From the NCBI GenBank assembly GCA_023488865.1, contig JAMDDG010000219.1, positions 1-7,573 of the forward strand: a stretch of DNA of 7,573 nucleotides, in the 5' to 3' direction. The position numbers and the translations under genes are program-made. Source of the DNA: Bacteroidota bacterium. Lineage in GTDB: Bacteria > Bacteroidota > Bacteroidia > Bacteroidales > Prolixibacteraceae. The notes beneath the pieces are model-generated. The model saw nothing but the letters and a program-made list of their open reading frames with translations. It was not told where the DNA came from and made no database searches. Of the stretch, positions 1 to 6,034 are shown one piece after another (within the stretch, counting starts at the first letter, position 1; each line of letters starts with the position of its first letter).

Positions 1-20
1 ATTATTATCAAGCCTCAAAG

Positions 21-614
21 TTAATATTCAACCTTCTTTACTTTCTTTTGAATCCATGAAGCTCCGGCAAATATTCCCACTGCAACTAAAATAAGGAGGA
101 AAGTAAACAGTTCAGGGGAAATCCCAAGGGAAGAATTGATCATCTTGGCTCCCTGAGAACCACTGTAATACATATTTTCAAACAAAGGGAAAGCCTCAGA
201 AAATACAAATACGCCAATGAACATTCCGCCAAAGAAAACAAGTCCGTCTAACCGACCGATCGCAGCGGCACACAAACTGGTACCGGGGCAAAACCCACCC
301 ATGGAAAAACCAATTCCCATGATGATCCCGCCTACGATGGCTGAAGTCAGAAAGGTTGGCTGAATATAAAGTTGGGAGAAATCCACCAGCCCGAAGTAGC
401 TAAGGTAAAGCAAGCCAACCGAGGAAACGATTGCTGCCGTGAAGAAGACTTTTACCACCACGAAATCATAGCCGAAAAAGGTTCCGATAATTCGGCGTGA
501 CGATGAAAAACCTGAAGATTCCAATGCAAAACCAAAGCCCATACCCAGTAAAACTGCAAATAGGTTGTCCCAGGCTGGGGATATTATTCCTGAAGAAATG
601 ATTGGTCCGATCAT
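21..614 (-). CDS. YeeE/YedE (DUF395) family sulfur-compound transporter, half-size subunit
   Basis: A 197-residue, very hydrophobic inner-membrane protein with about five predicted helices. The family hallmark, a Gly-rich helix carrying a conserved Cys, is at residues 94-115: the pattern is GIGF-x3-GFCPGTS, with Cys109 and a second Cys at 115. YeeE/YedE proteins carry thiosulfate or related sulfur species across the membrane, with conserved cysteines relaying the substrate; that is family knowledge. At about half the length of a one-chain YeeE, it probably pairs with the neighbour at 634-1161, which lies 19 nt upstream. The ATG at 614 follows an A/T-rich leader without a Shine-Dalgarno sequence. 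The TAA stop is at 21-23, and the 20 bases beyond it are too few to show a terminator. Last visible gene of the minus-strand block. The family is secure; the exact substrate is not. Confidence 0.88.
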   Translation of the reverse strand: MIGPIISSGIISPAWDNLFAVLLGMGFGFALESSGFSSSRRIIGTFFGYDFVVVKVFFTAAIVSSVGLLYLSYFGLVDFSQLYIQPTFLTSAIVGGIIMGIGFSMGGFCPGTSLCAAAIGRLDGLVFFGGMFIGVFVFSEAFPLFENMYYSGSQGAKMINSSLGISPELFTFLLILVAVGIFAGASWIQKKVKKVEY

Positions 615-633
615 AATTTTTAACTTAAATGTT

Positions 634-1161
634 TTAAATCCAGTTTTTACGTAATAACCAAGCTACAACAAAGGCGGTTCCAAAGATGGCTATCATGGTA
701 ATATAACCTCCAAGCGATAAAACAGCCATTCCACTCAGGGCCGCGCCACTGGTACATCCCCGGGCAAGTTGGGAGCCGAAACCAAATATGAGTCCGCCTG
801 CCAGGGCAAAGACGAGTCTTCGGCGTGAAGTAATTTTGGGTGAATGTTCAACTTTTAGTTTCAGACGGTTAAAAACAATTCCTGATAAAAAGGCCCCGGC
901 TAAAACTCCGAGTACTTCATAAATCAACCAATTGTTCATGGGTTTTTTGTCACCTCCGGCAAATTGGCTGTAATAGGCTGAATTTTCGACATGCTGTGGT
1001 GCAATTACATTTACCGTGGCTGCAACCGTATTTTTCACAGCTCCACTGGCTCCGAGTCCCCGGCCTGAAATGTAAAAAGAAAGCAAAAGGACTGTTCCCA
1101 GTATTACACCCCCCAAATAGGGGTTGAGGTAGAACGATCCGTCATTTTGTATTTTTTTCAT
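634..1161 (-). CDS. YeeE/YedE (DUF395) family sulfur-compound transporter, second half-size subunit
   Basis: A 175-residue membrane protein with about four helices. Residues 13-40 (NPYLGG, then GRGLGASGA) are a typical family N-terminus. Residues 127-139 (GFGSQLARGCTSG, Cys136) form the conserved Cys-bearing pore motif. It is not a duplicate of the gene at 21-614: the two carry different versions of the motif, as expected for the two halves of one transporter. The 19-nt spacing indicates co-transcription. It follows the Psr-like genes after a 134-nt gap, so it may be an added operon cassette that supplies or exports the sulfur substrate or product of the reductase. The start is the ATG at 1161, which overlaps the stop of a possible 29-codon ORF (1158-1247) by 4 nt. 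The family is secure; the substrate is inferred from context. Confidence 0.88.
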   Translation of the reverse strand: MKKIQNDGSFYLNPYLGGVILGTVLLLSFYISGRGLGASGAVKNTVAATVNVIAPQHVENSAYYSQFAGGDKKPMNNWLIYEVLGVLAGAFLSGIVFNRLKLKVEHSPKITSRRRLVFALAGGLIFGFGSQLARGCTSGAALSGMAVLSLGGYITMIAIFGTAFVVAWLLRKNWI

Positions 1162-1247
1162 TTGTATATAATTTGTTTTTCAAAGGCCAAATGGAATAGC
1201 ATGATTGGTGAAATTATGTTCATCTTGGTTGGTGATTGTGCAATCAT
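1158..1247 (-). CDS. Possible 29-residue small protein (hypothetical, weak)
   Basis: In the gap between the NrfD gene and the YeeE pair there is an ATG-initiated frame of 29 codons. Its TGA overlaps the ATG of the next gene as ATGA, the arrangement seen in translationally coupled genes. The middle of the peptide is hydrophobic (MNIISPIMLFHLAF) and the end is basic. The same frame stays open for 15 codons upstream of the ATG, back to the tandem TAG TGA stops that end the NrfD gene. I do not recognise it. Chance is a real alternative, since the frame is short and AT-rich. The overlap is the only positive evidence. Confidence 0.2.
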   Translation of the reverse strand: MIAQSPTKMNIISPIMLFHLAFEKQIIYK

Positions 1248-1248
1248 G
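1200..1248. repeat. Inverted repeat in the psrC-yeeE gap
   Basis: CATGATTG at 1200-1207 is repeated in inverse as CAATCATG at 1241-1248 with a 33-base loop. The right arm also pairs with a direct copy of TGATTG at 1233-1238, giving an alternative tight hairpin (1233-1246). The two pairings are mutually exclusive. No T-tract follows, so it does not look like an intrinsic terminator. It could be an mRNA processing or stability element, an operator, or chance in AT-rich DNA. Confidence 0.35.
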
Positions 1249-1295
1249 GCTATTTCATCTATTGTAATTTTTCTTTCTTCACTGTTCGTTATTCA

Positions 1296-2237
1296 CTAAT
1301 AAAGGTACCTTGTAATTTGTCCGGCTTCAACAATCAAAAATCTGAATATCAGTCCTCCCAGAAGGATTAAAACAGCAGGAACAAAAACCGGCACTTTGTA
1401 TCCTCTCAATTCGAGTATTTCAAGTATTGCAGGGAATATAAGCCCCAATATCACAACAAAAGCAAAAAACGGCGCGGTAAAGCTTCCTCCCAGGAATAAA
1501 TTGGCCGCATCTATTTGAGCTTCCGAACCTGCTTTAAAGCCCATAAAAAGATGGGTAATAAAGAACAACTCAATCAAAATGAGCAGGATGTCGATGCGGC
1601 TCATAATTTTGCGTTCTTTGTGGTCTTTGCTGAGCAAAAGGATCACCGCAACACCGGTTGACATTCCGGATACCAGAAAGAGAGGTCCCAAAATTGAAGT
1701 ATTCCACAACGGTCTTGCATTGAAAGCTGAAAGTAAAATGCCGGTATAGATACCCAGGATGACAGCGTAAATAGCCATAGGCCAGGCAATAAGTATCCGG
1801 TTTTTAATTACCCAGGCCTCGAAGGTATTCAGAAATTTAAGTTTCCAATCCCAGGTCGGGAATAACTCCCTGACATAACTGGCGGCCCAGATGATGGAAA
1901 TAGGAGTCATGATCATTAAAACCCAGGCGCCCCAACCCATAGGTGATTCAAGTCGGATAGTAGTGTAAAGCTGCCAGAAAAAGAGCTTATGCCGAAGGTC
2001 CAAAAATAGCAGGAACAAACCGAGAATAAGGGCAAAAGGCACGAACATCGGCGCAATTTTGACTGTTGTGGCCATCTTGTCTTCTTTTCCCCTGATGGTA
2101 TAAAAACCGGCAAAGAACAGGATTCCGGCAGCCAACCCTCCGAGGAAGAGGTAACTGGGGATTTGCCAGTGCCAGATGTTCAGATAGGGGTCAATATTCG
2201 GGATGTTACGTCCGCTTACAAATAATTCTTCTTTCAT
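1296..2237 (-). CDS. psrC: NrfD/PsrC-type quinone-interacting membrane subunit
   Basis: A 313-residue integral membrane protein, close to the length of PsrC. Eight hydrophobic segments fall near residues 27-47, 61-80, 102-121, 147-171, 181-203, 213-233, 254-275 and 283-303. Recognisable NrfD features are the LGGLAAG segment in helix 1 (32-38), the Asp80-Leu-Arg-His stretch after helix 2, and RLESPMGWGAW at 95-105. In the family this subunit anchors the FeS and Mo subunits and exchanges electrons with menaquinone without heme b. It lies 22 nt after the FeS subunit gene, so the order is A-B-C as in psrABC. The ATG at 2237 has only a weak purine leader. The gene ends with tandem in-frame stops, TAG then TGA. 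The heme-free NrfD type argues against a PhsC- or FdnI-like cytochrome b anchor. Confidence 0.9.
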   Translation of the reverse strand: MKEELFVSGRNIPNIDPYLNIWHWQIPSYLFLGGLAAGILFFAGFYTIRGKEDKMATTVKIAPMFVPFALILGLFLLFLDLRHKLFFWQLYTTIRLESPMGWGAWVLMIMTPISIIWAASYVRELFPTWDWKLKFLNTFEAWVIKNRILIAWPMAIYAVILGIYTGILLSAFNARPLWNTSILGPLFLVSGMSTGVAVILLLSKDHKERKIMSRIDILLILIELFFITHLFMGFKAGSEAQIDAANLFLGGSFTAPFFAFVVILGLIFPAILEILELRGYKVPVFVPAVLILLGGLIFRFLIVEAGQITRYLY

Positions 2238-2259
2238 CTTTAGCTAATTTTTCGCGGGT

Positions 2260-2793
2260 TTATAAGAGATAAAATATTTGTGGTTTGGTACCTGCCTCGG
2301 GAGCCAGGGATTTGAATTTCCTGTTTTTAAGTACATTAACAATTTTGGAATTTGGATCTTCCAAATCGCCAAAGTACATGCACTTGGTCGGGCATACGCT
2401 TACACAGGCCGGTTCTAAGCCTTCCCGTAACCGGTGAATGCAAAAGGTACACTTGTCAACATATCCATCCGGATGGGAGTAACGGGCATCGTAAGGGCAT
2501 GCTTCGATGCAGGCACCGCAGCCAATACATTTGTTGTGTTCGACCAGGACGATGCCGCCATCTTCAAAATGGGAGGCCCCGGTGGGACAGCAACGCACAC
2601 AGGGTGAGTTTTTACAATGGTTGCAACGTTCAGAGCGCAATTCGATGCTTACGTTGGGATAGGTGCCATCAACGACTTCGGCTACCCAGTCGCGGCAAAA
2701 CCCCAGGGGTACATTATTTTCGGTTTGGCAGGCTACTACACAGTCGCTACAACCCACACATTTCCGCGTATCAATAGCCATTGCATATCTCAT
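2260..2793 (-). CDS. psrB: Four-cluster [4Fe-4S] electron-transfer subunit (PsrB-like)
   Basis: A 177-residue ferredoxin-type subunit with sixteen cysteines in four clusters: C12-C15-C18-C22, C57-C60-C65-C69, C89-C92-C95-C99 and C115-C118-C130-C134. This is the complete set for the DmsB/PsrB/NrfC family, so a four-cluster electron wire is expected. The role is to pass electrons between the Mo subunit and the NrfD membrane subunit. There is no signal peptide. Family members of this kind are exported folded with the Tat-tagged catalytic subunit. The first ATG is preferred over the in-frame ATG at residue 5 because a perfect AGGAGG lies 7 nt upstream of it. Its start overlaps the stop of the catalytic gene by 4 nt (ATGA), indicating translational coupling. 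Confidence 0.93.
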   Translation of the reverse strand: MRYAMAIDTRKCVGCSDCVVACQTENNVPLGFCRDWVAEVVDGTYPNVSIELRSERCNHCKNSPCVRCCPTGASHFEDGGIVLVEHNKCIGCGACIEACPYDARYSHPDGYVDKCTFCIHRLREGLEPACVSVCPTKCMYFGDLEDPNSKIVNVLKNRKFKSLAPEAGTKPQIFYLL

Positions 2794-5033
2794 AGTTTAG
2801 CCTCCTTTTTAGGTTCTTCTTTAAGAAAAGTTATAAAATTTCCACGCATACCAGTTCCTCCCATGGTTGGATCGATTGCTATCTGTGTTATTAATTCCGT
2901 ATCGTTTACACCTCGCCCATAGGCATAAGTGAGCGGTTTGTGGTGATGGCCAAATCCATGGACGATGTAAACCGAATCCCATCTGATACGTTCCGTGATG
3001 CGTACCTTAACCGGGAAGTTGGAAATTACGCCATCCTGGTTCTTCAGCCATACATACTGATTTTTCTTCAACCCCCATAATTCAGCTACCTGCGGGTTTA
3101 CCCAAACTGAGTTTTCAGGCATCAGCGCCACCAAGTTCCGGTTGTTGGCTGTCCGGCTGAAGGTGTGCATGGGGGCACGTCCGTATATCAGGCGATAATA
3201 GCCGGCTTCGGGCTCGGCATGGGGTGTATAAACTGGCATGGAGGCAAAGCCATAAGCTTTTAACTCAGCCGAGTTAAACTGAATTTTTCCGGATTCTGTT
3301 GCGAATTGGTGCGCCGATCCTGGTTCAATGTACACCGGCGTTTTACGGGGGTACTTTTTAAGACCGATCCGCTCCATTTCGCTCAGCGAGGAACCCACTT
3401 GTTTCAATTGCCAATCGAGCACCTCCTTTAAATCATTGTATTTGAAGAAATCGCCAAGGCCAATTCGTTCGCCGATCTGTTTGGCTATCCACCAGGAGGG
3501 TTTTGTTTCATAAAGCGGTTCCACAGCTGGCATCCGCAGGGCAAGCGTAGGCTCGCGATGCGGTACGGCCCGCAGGTCATCGTAACGCTCCAGATAGGTA
3601 CATTCGGGTAAAACAACATCCGCGTAACCGGTGATCTCCATCGGCATAGTATCTACAACAACCAGCAAATCAAGTGATTGCATGGCTTTCATTAATTGTT
3701 CTTTCAAGGGTACTGAAACTACCAGGTTGGTGCCTGAAACGATCCATCCTTTTATTACATGTTCTTTTCCTTCTCCGGGAATGGAAGCTTCAATGATTGT
3801 GTTCGTAATTGCTTCTTTTGCAAGCGGATATCTTCCGTTAAGGGTTTCTTGCCATGACCAGGAGGGTTTTGGGTATTCGGGATGGGGAAATTCAGGAAGT
3901 TTAACGCCTTCTTTGAAGAAAAGTCCGCCTCTGTTTCCCCATGAGCCCAACAAACCGTTTAATATGGCTATGGCCCTGGAACGCTGAACATCATCGCCAT
4001 ACCAGCTGGTATGCCTGCCGGGATGAACAATCACGGATGGCGCAGCGTTGGCCATTTCGCGGGCGGAATGACGAATGAGCTCAGGTTTGAGGGTAGTGAT
4101 CCCATATGCCCACTCAGGGGTGAAATCTTTTACATGTTCTTTCAATTCATTCAATCCTTCAGCATACTGACCCACATACTCTTTGTTGTACAGGTCGTCA
4201 TAAATGAGTACATGGATCCAGGCTAATAACAACGCAATATCCGTGGAAGGTTTGATGGGTAACCAGTATTTCGATTTGCTCGCTGCAGTTGACAAGCGAG
4301 GATCAACCGTTATGATCACCGCCCCTTTGTCGATGGCTTCAGACATCTCCTGTATCTGTCCGTTATGCATGTTCTCGCCAATGTGTGATCCTATAAGTAC
4401 CAGGCATTTCGTGTCTCGGATATCTGTAACCTCAGGACTGCTGACCGACTCACCGAAGGTAAGGTCAAACCCGGTGTCGCGTGGACCGCGGCACTGTGCA
4501 AACGAAGGGGCAACGACATTGTTTGAACCGAAGGCATTGAGCAAATAGGTAAAATACCTGCCTGAACTACCATGGTTAAACAATGCCATGCTTTCGGCGC
4601 CATGTTTTTCCTTTATCTCTTTCATCTTACCGGCAACGAAATCGAGCGCCTCTTCCCAACTGGCTTCCCGGTAGGTTTGCTCGCCATTTTTTGTTACCCG
4701 CAGTAGCGGGGTTTTTAAGCGGTCCGGATCATTAAACATACCAACCCCCCCAGTCCCGCGCGGACAAAGACGACCATTGCATTGCGGATCATCGGCATTC
4801 CCGGTAATTTTCTGAATCTGCCCTTCCGGCGAAACATAAGCCCATCCGGAGCATTTCCAGAAACAAACCTCACAATAGGTTGCCACCTTTCTCCACCCGG
4901 CAGCCTGCGAAAATCCTGCTGAAATTGTTTTTTTTGTTGATGCGCCCACTACCCAATTAGCAGCTCCTCCGGTTAGGGCAGTGGCCCCTAATCCGAGTGC
5001 GCTAATTTTGATAAACTTTCTCCTCGTATGCAT
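2790..5033 (-). CDS. psrA: Tat-exported molybdopterin oxidoreductase, PsrA/PhsA-like catalytic subunit
   Basis: A 747-residue DMSO-reductase-family enzyme, close to the length of PsrA and PhsA. Residues 4-9 (RRKFIK) and the following hydrophobic stretch form a twin-arginine signal with likely cleavage near VVGAS (28-32), so the enzyme is probably periplasmic. C54-x2-C57-x3-C61-x28-C90 binds the proximal [4Fe-4S] cluster. Cys181, in SFAQCRGPRD, is positioned as the Mo ligand. The C-terminal part carries the usual pterin-binding fold. The start is the ATG at 5033. An in-frame TTG at 5102 would put the Tat motif 23 residues further in, and that codon sits at the predicted transcription start. 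The likely reaction is two-electron redox of polysulfide, thiosulfate or a related sulfur compound, suggested by the YeeE pair. Tetrathionate, arsenate or sulfite activity cannot be excluded from sequence alone. Confidence 0.9.
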   Translation of the reverse strand: MHTRRKFIKISALGLGATALTGGAANWVVGASTKKTISAGFSQAAGWRKVATYCEVCFWKCSGWAYVSPEGQIQKITGNADDPQCNGRLCPRGTGGVGMFNDPDRLKTPLLRVTKNGEQTYREASWEEALDFVAGKMKEIKEKHGAESMALFNHGSSGRYFTYLLNAFGSNNVVAPSFAQCRGPRDTGFDLTFGESVSSPEVTDIRDTKCLVLIGSHIGENMHNGQIQEMSEAIDKGAVIITVDPRLSTAASKSKYWLPIKPSTDIALLLAWIHVLIYDDLYNKEYVGQYAEGLNELKEHVKDFTPEWAYGITTLKPELIRHSAREMANAAPSVIVHPGRHTSWYGDDVQRSRAIAILNGLLGSWGNRGGLFFKEGVKLPEFPHPEYPKPSWSWQETLNGRYPLAKEAITNTIIEASIPGEGKEHVIKGWIVSGTNLVVSVPLKEQLMKAMQSLDLLVVVDTMPMEITGYADVVLPECTYLERYDDLRAVPHREPTLALRMPAVEPLYETKPSWWIAKQIGERIGLGDFFKYNDLKEVLDWQLKQVGSSLSEMERIGLKKYPRKTPVYIEPGSAHQFATESGKIQFNSAELKAYGFASMPVYTPHAEPEAGYYRLIYGRAPMHTFSRTANNRNLVALMPENSVWVNPQVAELWGLKKNQYVWLKNQDGVISNFPVKVRITERIRWDSVYIVHGFGHHHKPLTYAYGRGVNDTELITQIAIDPTMGGTGMRGNFITFLKEEPKKEAKL
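2801..2806 (-). promoter_or_regulatory. Strong Shine-Dalgarno site for psrB
   Basis: On the minus strand, AGGAGG ends 7 nt before the psrB ATG and lies inside the last codons of psrA. It is notable because the other starts in this window have weak or A-rich leaders. It fixes the psrB start and should allow independent initiation or strong coupled re-initiation. Confidence 0.75.
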
Positions 5034-5104
5034 ACGGCAGATATTTAGAGTTTTATGAGATATTTTAGTTCGTTGGTTTCTTTGAATCGAACCATGATCC
5101 AAGG

Positions 5105-5136
5105 CAAAAATAAACGATTAGAATTTTATAGGCAAA
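5105..5136 (-). promoter_or_regulatory. Bacteroidota-type promoter for the psr block
   Basis: Read on the minus strand, TTTG (5136-5133) is followed after 20 nt by TATTTTTG (5112-5105). This matches the Bacteroidota consensus of TTTG at -33 and TAnnTTTG at -7, and the element centres are 26 bases apart as expected. Transcription would start near 5100-5102, giving a leader of about 68 nt before the psrA ATG at 5033. It is the only exact TAnnTTTG I found on this strand in the gap. Confidence 0.6.
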
Positions 5137-5258
5137 TCGTCAAGAATTTTAAAATAAAAATATTATGCTGATAATCAATCATATACGCTATTTTAATTTG
5201 GTCTTTATAAGCTCGTGTGGTGTAATGTGCTGGTTTATAATTTAATGAATGTAAAATC

Positions 5259-5278
5259 GTAATTATATAGATAATTAC
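5259..5278. repeat. 8-bp dyad, possible operator
   Basis: GTAATTAT and ATAATTAC flank a 4-base ATAG centre. The symmetry is perfect, but the arms are AT-rich and lie in AT-rich DNA, so chance is plausible. The dyad is about 125 bases upstream of the predicted psr -33 element, which is far for a simple repressor. Confidence 0.3.
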
Positions 5279-5344
5279 ACATAAATAGATATTGTTCTGG
5301 TAATCAGATTGATACAGATAAATACAAATTGTCATAATAAAATA

Positions 5345-5378
5345 TGCTTTGTATCATAAAAAAATATGATACAAAGCA
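5345..5378. repeat. Perfect 14-bp inverted repeat, candidate operator
   Basis: The left arm TGCTTTGTATCATA (5345-5358) is perfectly mirrored at 5365-5378, separated by six A residues. Fourteen uninterrupted pairs are unlikely by chance even in AT-rich DNA. Its centre is about 72 bases upstream of the predicted plus-strand transcription start, a spacing used by upstream-bound activators. A further TGATACA half-site occurs at 5310-5316. The arms do not match the classic CRP/FNR half-sites (TGTGA or TTGAT). A minus-strand terminator is less likely, because the stem is AT-rich and no gene reads into it. Confidence 0.55.
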
Positions 5379-5397
5379 GTTATTCATTAAATCCGGG

Positions 5398-5430
5398 TTA
5401 ATAGCGCTGAAATAAAATGTTGTAGCTTTG
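5398..5430 (+). promoter_or_regulatory. Bacteroidota-type promoter for the Rieske unit with a weak -33 element
   Basis: TAGCTTTG at 5423-5430 is an exact TAnnTTTG -7 box. At the expected -33 position the best candidate is TTAA (5398-5401), a poor match to TTTG, which fits an activator-dependent promoter. Transcription would begin near 5434, leaving a leader of about 18 nt before the ATG at 5452. The last three bases of the box are the in-frame TTG codon at 5428, which therefore should not be transcribed as a start. Confidence 0.55.
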
Positions 5431-5451
5431 GAATCCCGAAGGTTTCACCCG

Positions 5452-5877
5452 ATGAAAAAGCAAACAGAGTTGCCCCGTAGATCATTTTTTAAGTTAATGG
5501 CAGGTTTGGGTACTGCCTTTCTGGCTTTGATGTGGTGGCGTCTGAGCCAGTTCCAGGAAAGAGAGGAAAATCAGTTGGAATTCAGGCACAATGCCAATAT
5601 TCCGCTTGGGGTAAGCTATTTTGGAAAGTACTATCTCTACCGTGATGAAAAGACCGTGCATGCTTTTTCGACCACCTGTACCCATGCCGGATGCCGGATT
5701 GGAAAGGCGAATGCCGGTTTTTTACAATGCAGTTGCCATGGATCGGAGTTTGATGCTAAAACCGGCAAACCGGTAAAAGGACCAGCCATCAAACCTTTGC
5801 AGGAACTCGATTGTTATTTTGATAAATTATCTGGTCAATGGGTTGTGAAATTACATCCGATTAAAAATGAGTCCTGA
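5452..5877 (+). CDS. Rieske [2Fe-2S] protein with Tat signal anchor
   Basis: A 141-residue protein. Residues 9-14 (RRSFFK) followed by a hydrophobic stretch to about residue 29 form a twin-arginine signal anchor, as usual for Rieske subunits of cytochrome bc complexes. Box 1 is CTHAGC at 76-81 and box 2 is CSCHGS at 93-98. Cys76, His78, Cys93 and His96 are the expected cluster ligands, and Cys81 and Cys95 the stabilising disulfide. In such complexes the protein takes the first electron from quinol at the outer face of the membrane. The downstream cytochrome b gene makes this role likely. A TTG start at 5428 would add eight residues, but it lies inside the predicted -7 box. The ATG at 5452 has GAAGG about 9 nt upstream. 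The head domain is short, near the minimum for the family. Confidence 0.92.
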   Translation: MKKQTELPRRSFFKLMAGLGTAFLALMWWRLSQFQEREENQLEFRHNANIPLGVSYFGKYYLYRDEKTVHAFSTTCTHAGCRIGKANAGFLQCSCHGSEFDAKTGKPVKGPAIKPLQELDCYFDKLSGQWVVKLHPIKNES

Positions 5878-5887
5878 AAGGACGGCC

Positions 5888-5973
5888 TGTAATAGCACAG
5901 GATGGAGTGTAATGTAATCCTGTGAAAAAAACGTGTAACAGCACAGGGTGTAGTGAAACAAAACCCTGTGAAA
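5888..5973 (+). repeat. Two 40-nt direct repeats, each a stem-loop, between the Rieske and cytochrome b genes
   Basis: Copies at 5888-5927 and 5934-5973 match at 32 of 40 positions, with a 46-nt period. Each forms an 8-bp stem with a 13-nt loop: CACAGGAT/ATCCTGTG (5896-5903 with 5917-5924) and CACAGGGT/ACCCTGTG (5942-5949 with 5963-5970). Two of the eight differences are partners in the same base pair, A-T in the first copy and G-C in the second. The other six are unpaired, four of them in the loop. This pattern suggests selection for the stem. It may act in the mRNA (differential expression, processing) or as a pair of protein-binding dyads, or be two members of a dispersed repeat family. 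Confidence 0.6.
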
Positions 5974-5976
5974 TGT

Positions 5977-6009
5977 GTGAAATAAACGTGAAATGATTGC
6001 GAAACAATA
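5977..6009 (+). repeat. Three 11-nt-phased GTGAAA-type repeats ahead of cytochrome b
   Basis: GTGAAA starts at 5977 and 5988, and a GCGAAA variant at 5999, exactly 11 bases apart and so about one helical turn. Further GTGAAA copies occur at 5922, 5953 and 5968 within the stem-loop repeats. The phasing could place protein contacts on one DNA face, or the run may simply be a degenerate extension of the neighbouring repeats. Confidence 0.3.
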
Positions 6010-6013
6010 TAAT

Positions 6014-6034
6014 ATGGATTCAAACAACCCCTGA
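6014..6034 (+). other. Six-codon leader ORF ending at the cytochrome b start codon
   Basis: An ATG at 6014 encodes six residues (MDSNNP) and its TGA is immediately followed by the cytochrome b ATG at 6035, in the same frame. The A-rich stretch just upstream suits Bacteroidota initiation better than the sequence directly before 6035. A ribosome could therefore start at 6014 and re-initiate. Both starts begin ATGGATT, so a small local duplication is an alternative origin. Confidence 0.3.

Larger units (their letters stand above)
5034..5451. other. AT-rich divergent control region without a convincing gene
   Basis: This gap of about 418 bases separates the minus-strand Psr block from the plus-strand Rieske unit. 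It is clearly richer in A and T than the flanking genes. It contains one promoter per strand and two dyads, listed separately. An open frame on the minus strand (5126-5335) gives an Ile/Tyr-rich peptide with no recognisable domain and is probably a by-product of the base composition. No tRNA or riboswitch pattern was seen. Confidence 0.7.

Noticed and set aside
2352..2777. Plus-strand 141-codon open frame
   Set aside because: It is antisense to the cysteine-rich psrB gene, whose sixteen ordered cysteines show which frame is coding. The antisense product has no recognisable domain.
3631..3987. Plus-strand open frames opposite psrA (also 4011-4226 and 4204-4548)
   Set aside because: They are antisense to a gene with intact family motifs throughout, and the products look like random translations.
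1296..5033. Alternative complex III or a formate dehydrogenase-type operon
   Set aside because: The catalytic subunit has its own Mo-ligand Cys and the FeS subunit is separate, unlike the fused ActB of alternative complex III. The membrane subunit is NrfD-type without heme b, unlike formate dehydrogenase anchors.
5034..5102. 23-residue N-terminal extension of PsrA from a TTG at 5102
   Set aside because: It would bury the twin-arginine motif, and it begins at the predicted transcription start.
5126..5335. Minus-strand 69-codon open frame in the central gap
   Set aside because: The peptide is Ile/Tyr-rich with no domain. It lies in very AT-rich DNA and overlaps the predicted psr promoter and a dyad. 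It looks like a composition artefact.
5345..5378. Intrinsic terminator
   Set aside because: The stem has only four G-C pairs, no gene on either strand reads into it, and it sits between divergent promoters.
5428..5451. Upstream TTG start for the Rieske protein
   Set aside because: The TTG is the end of the predicted -7 box TAGCTTTG, upstream of the likely transcription start. The ATG at 5452 gives a standard Tat N-terminus.
5888..5973. CRISPR array
   Set aside because: There are only two imperfect copies and they are almost adjacent (6 bases between), with no spacers of regular length and no cas genes.
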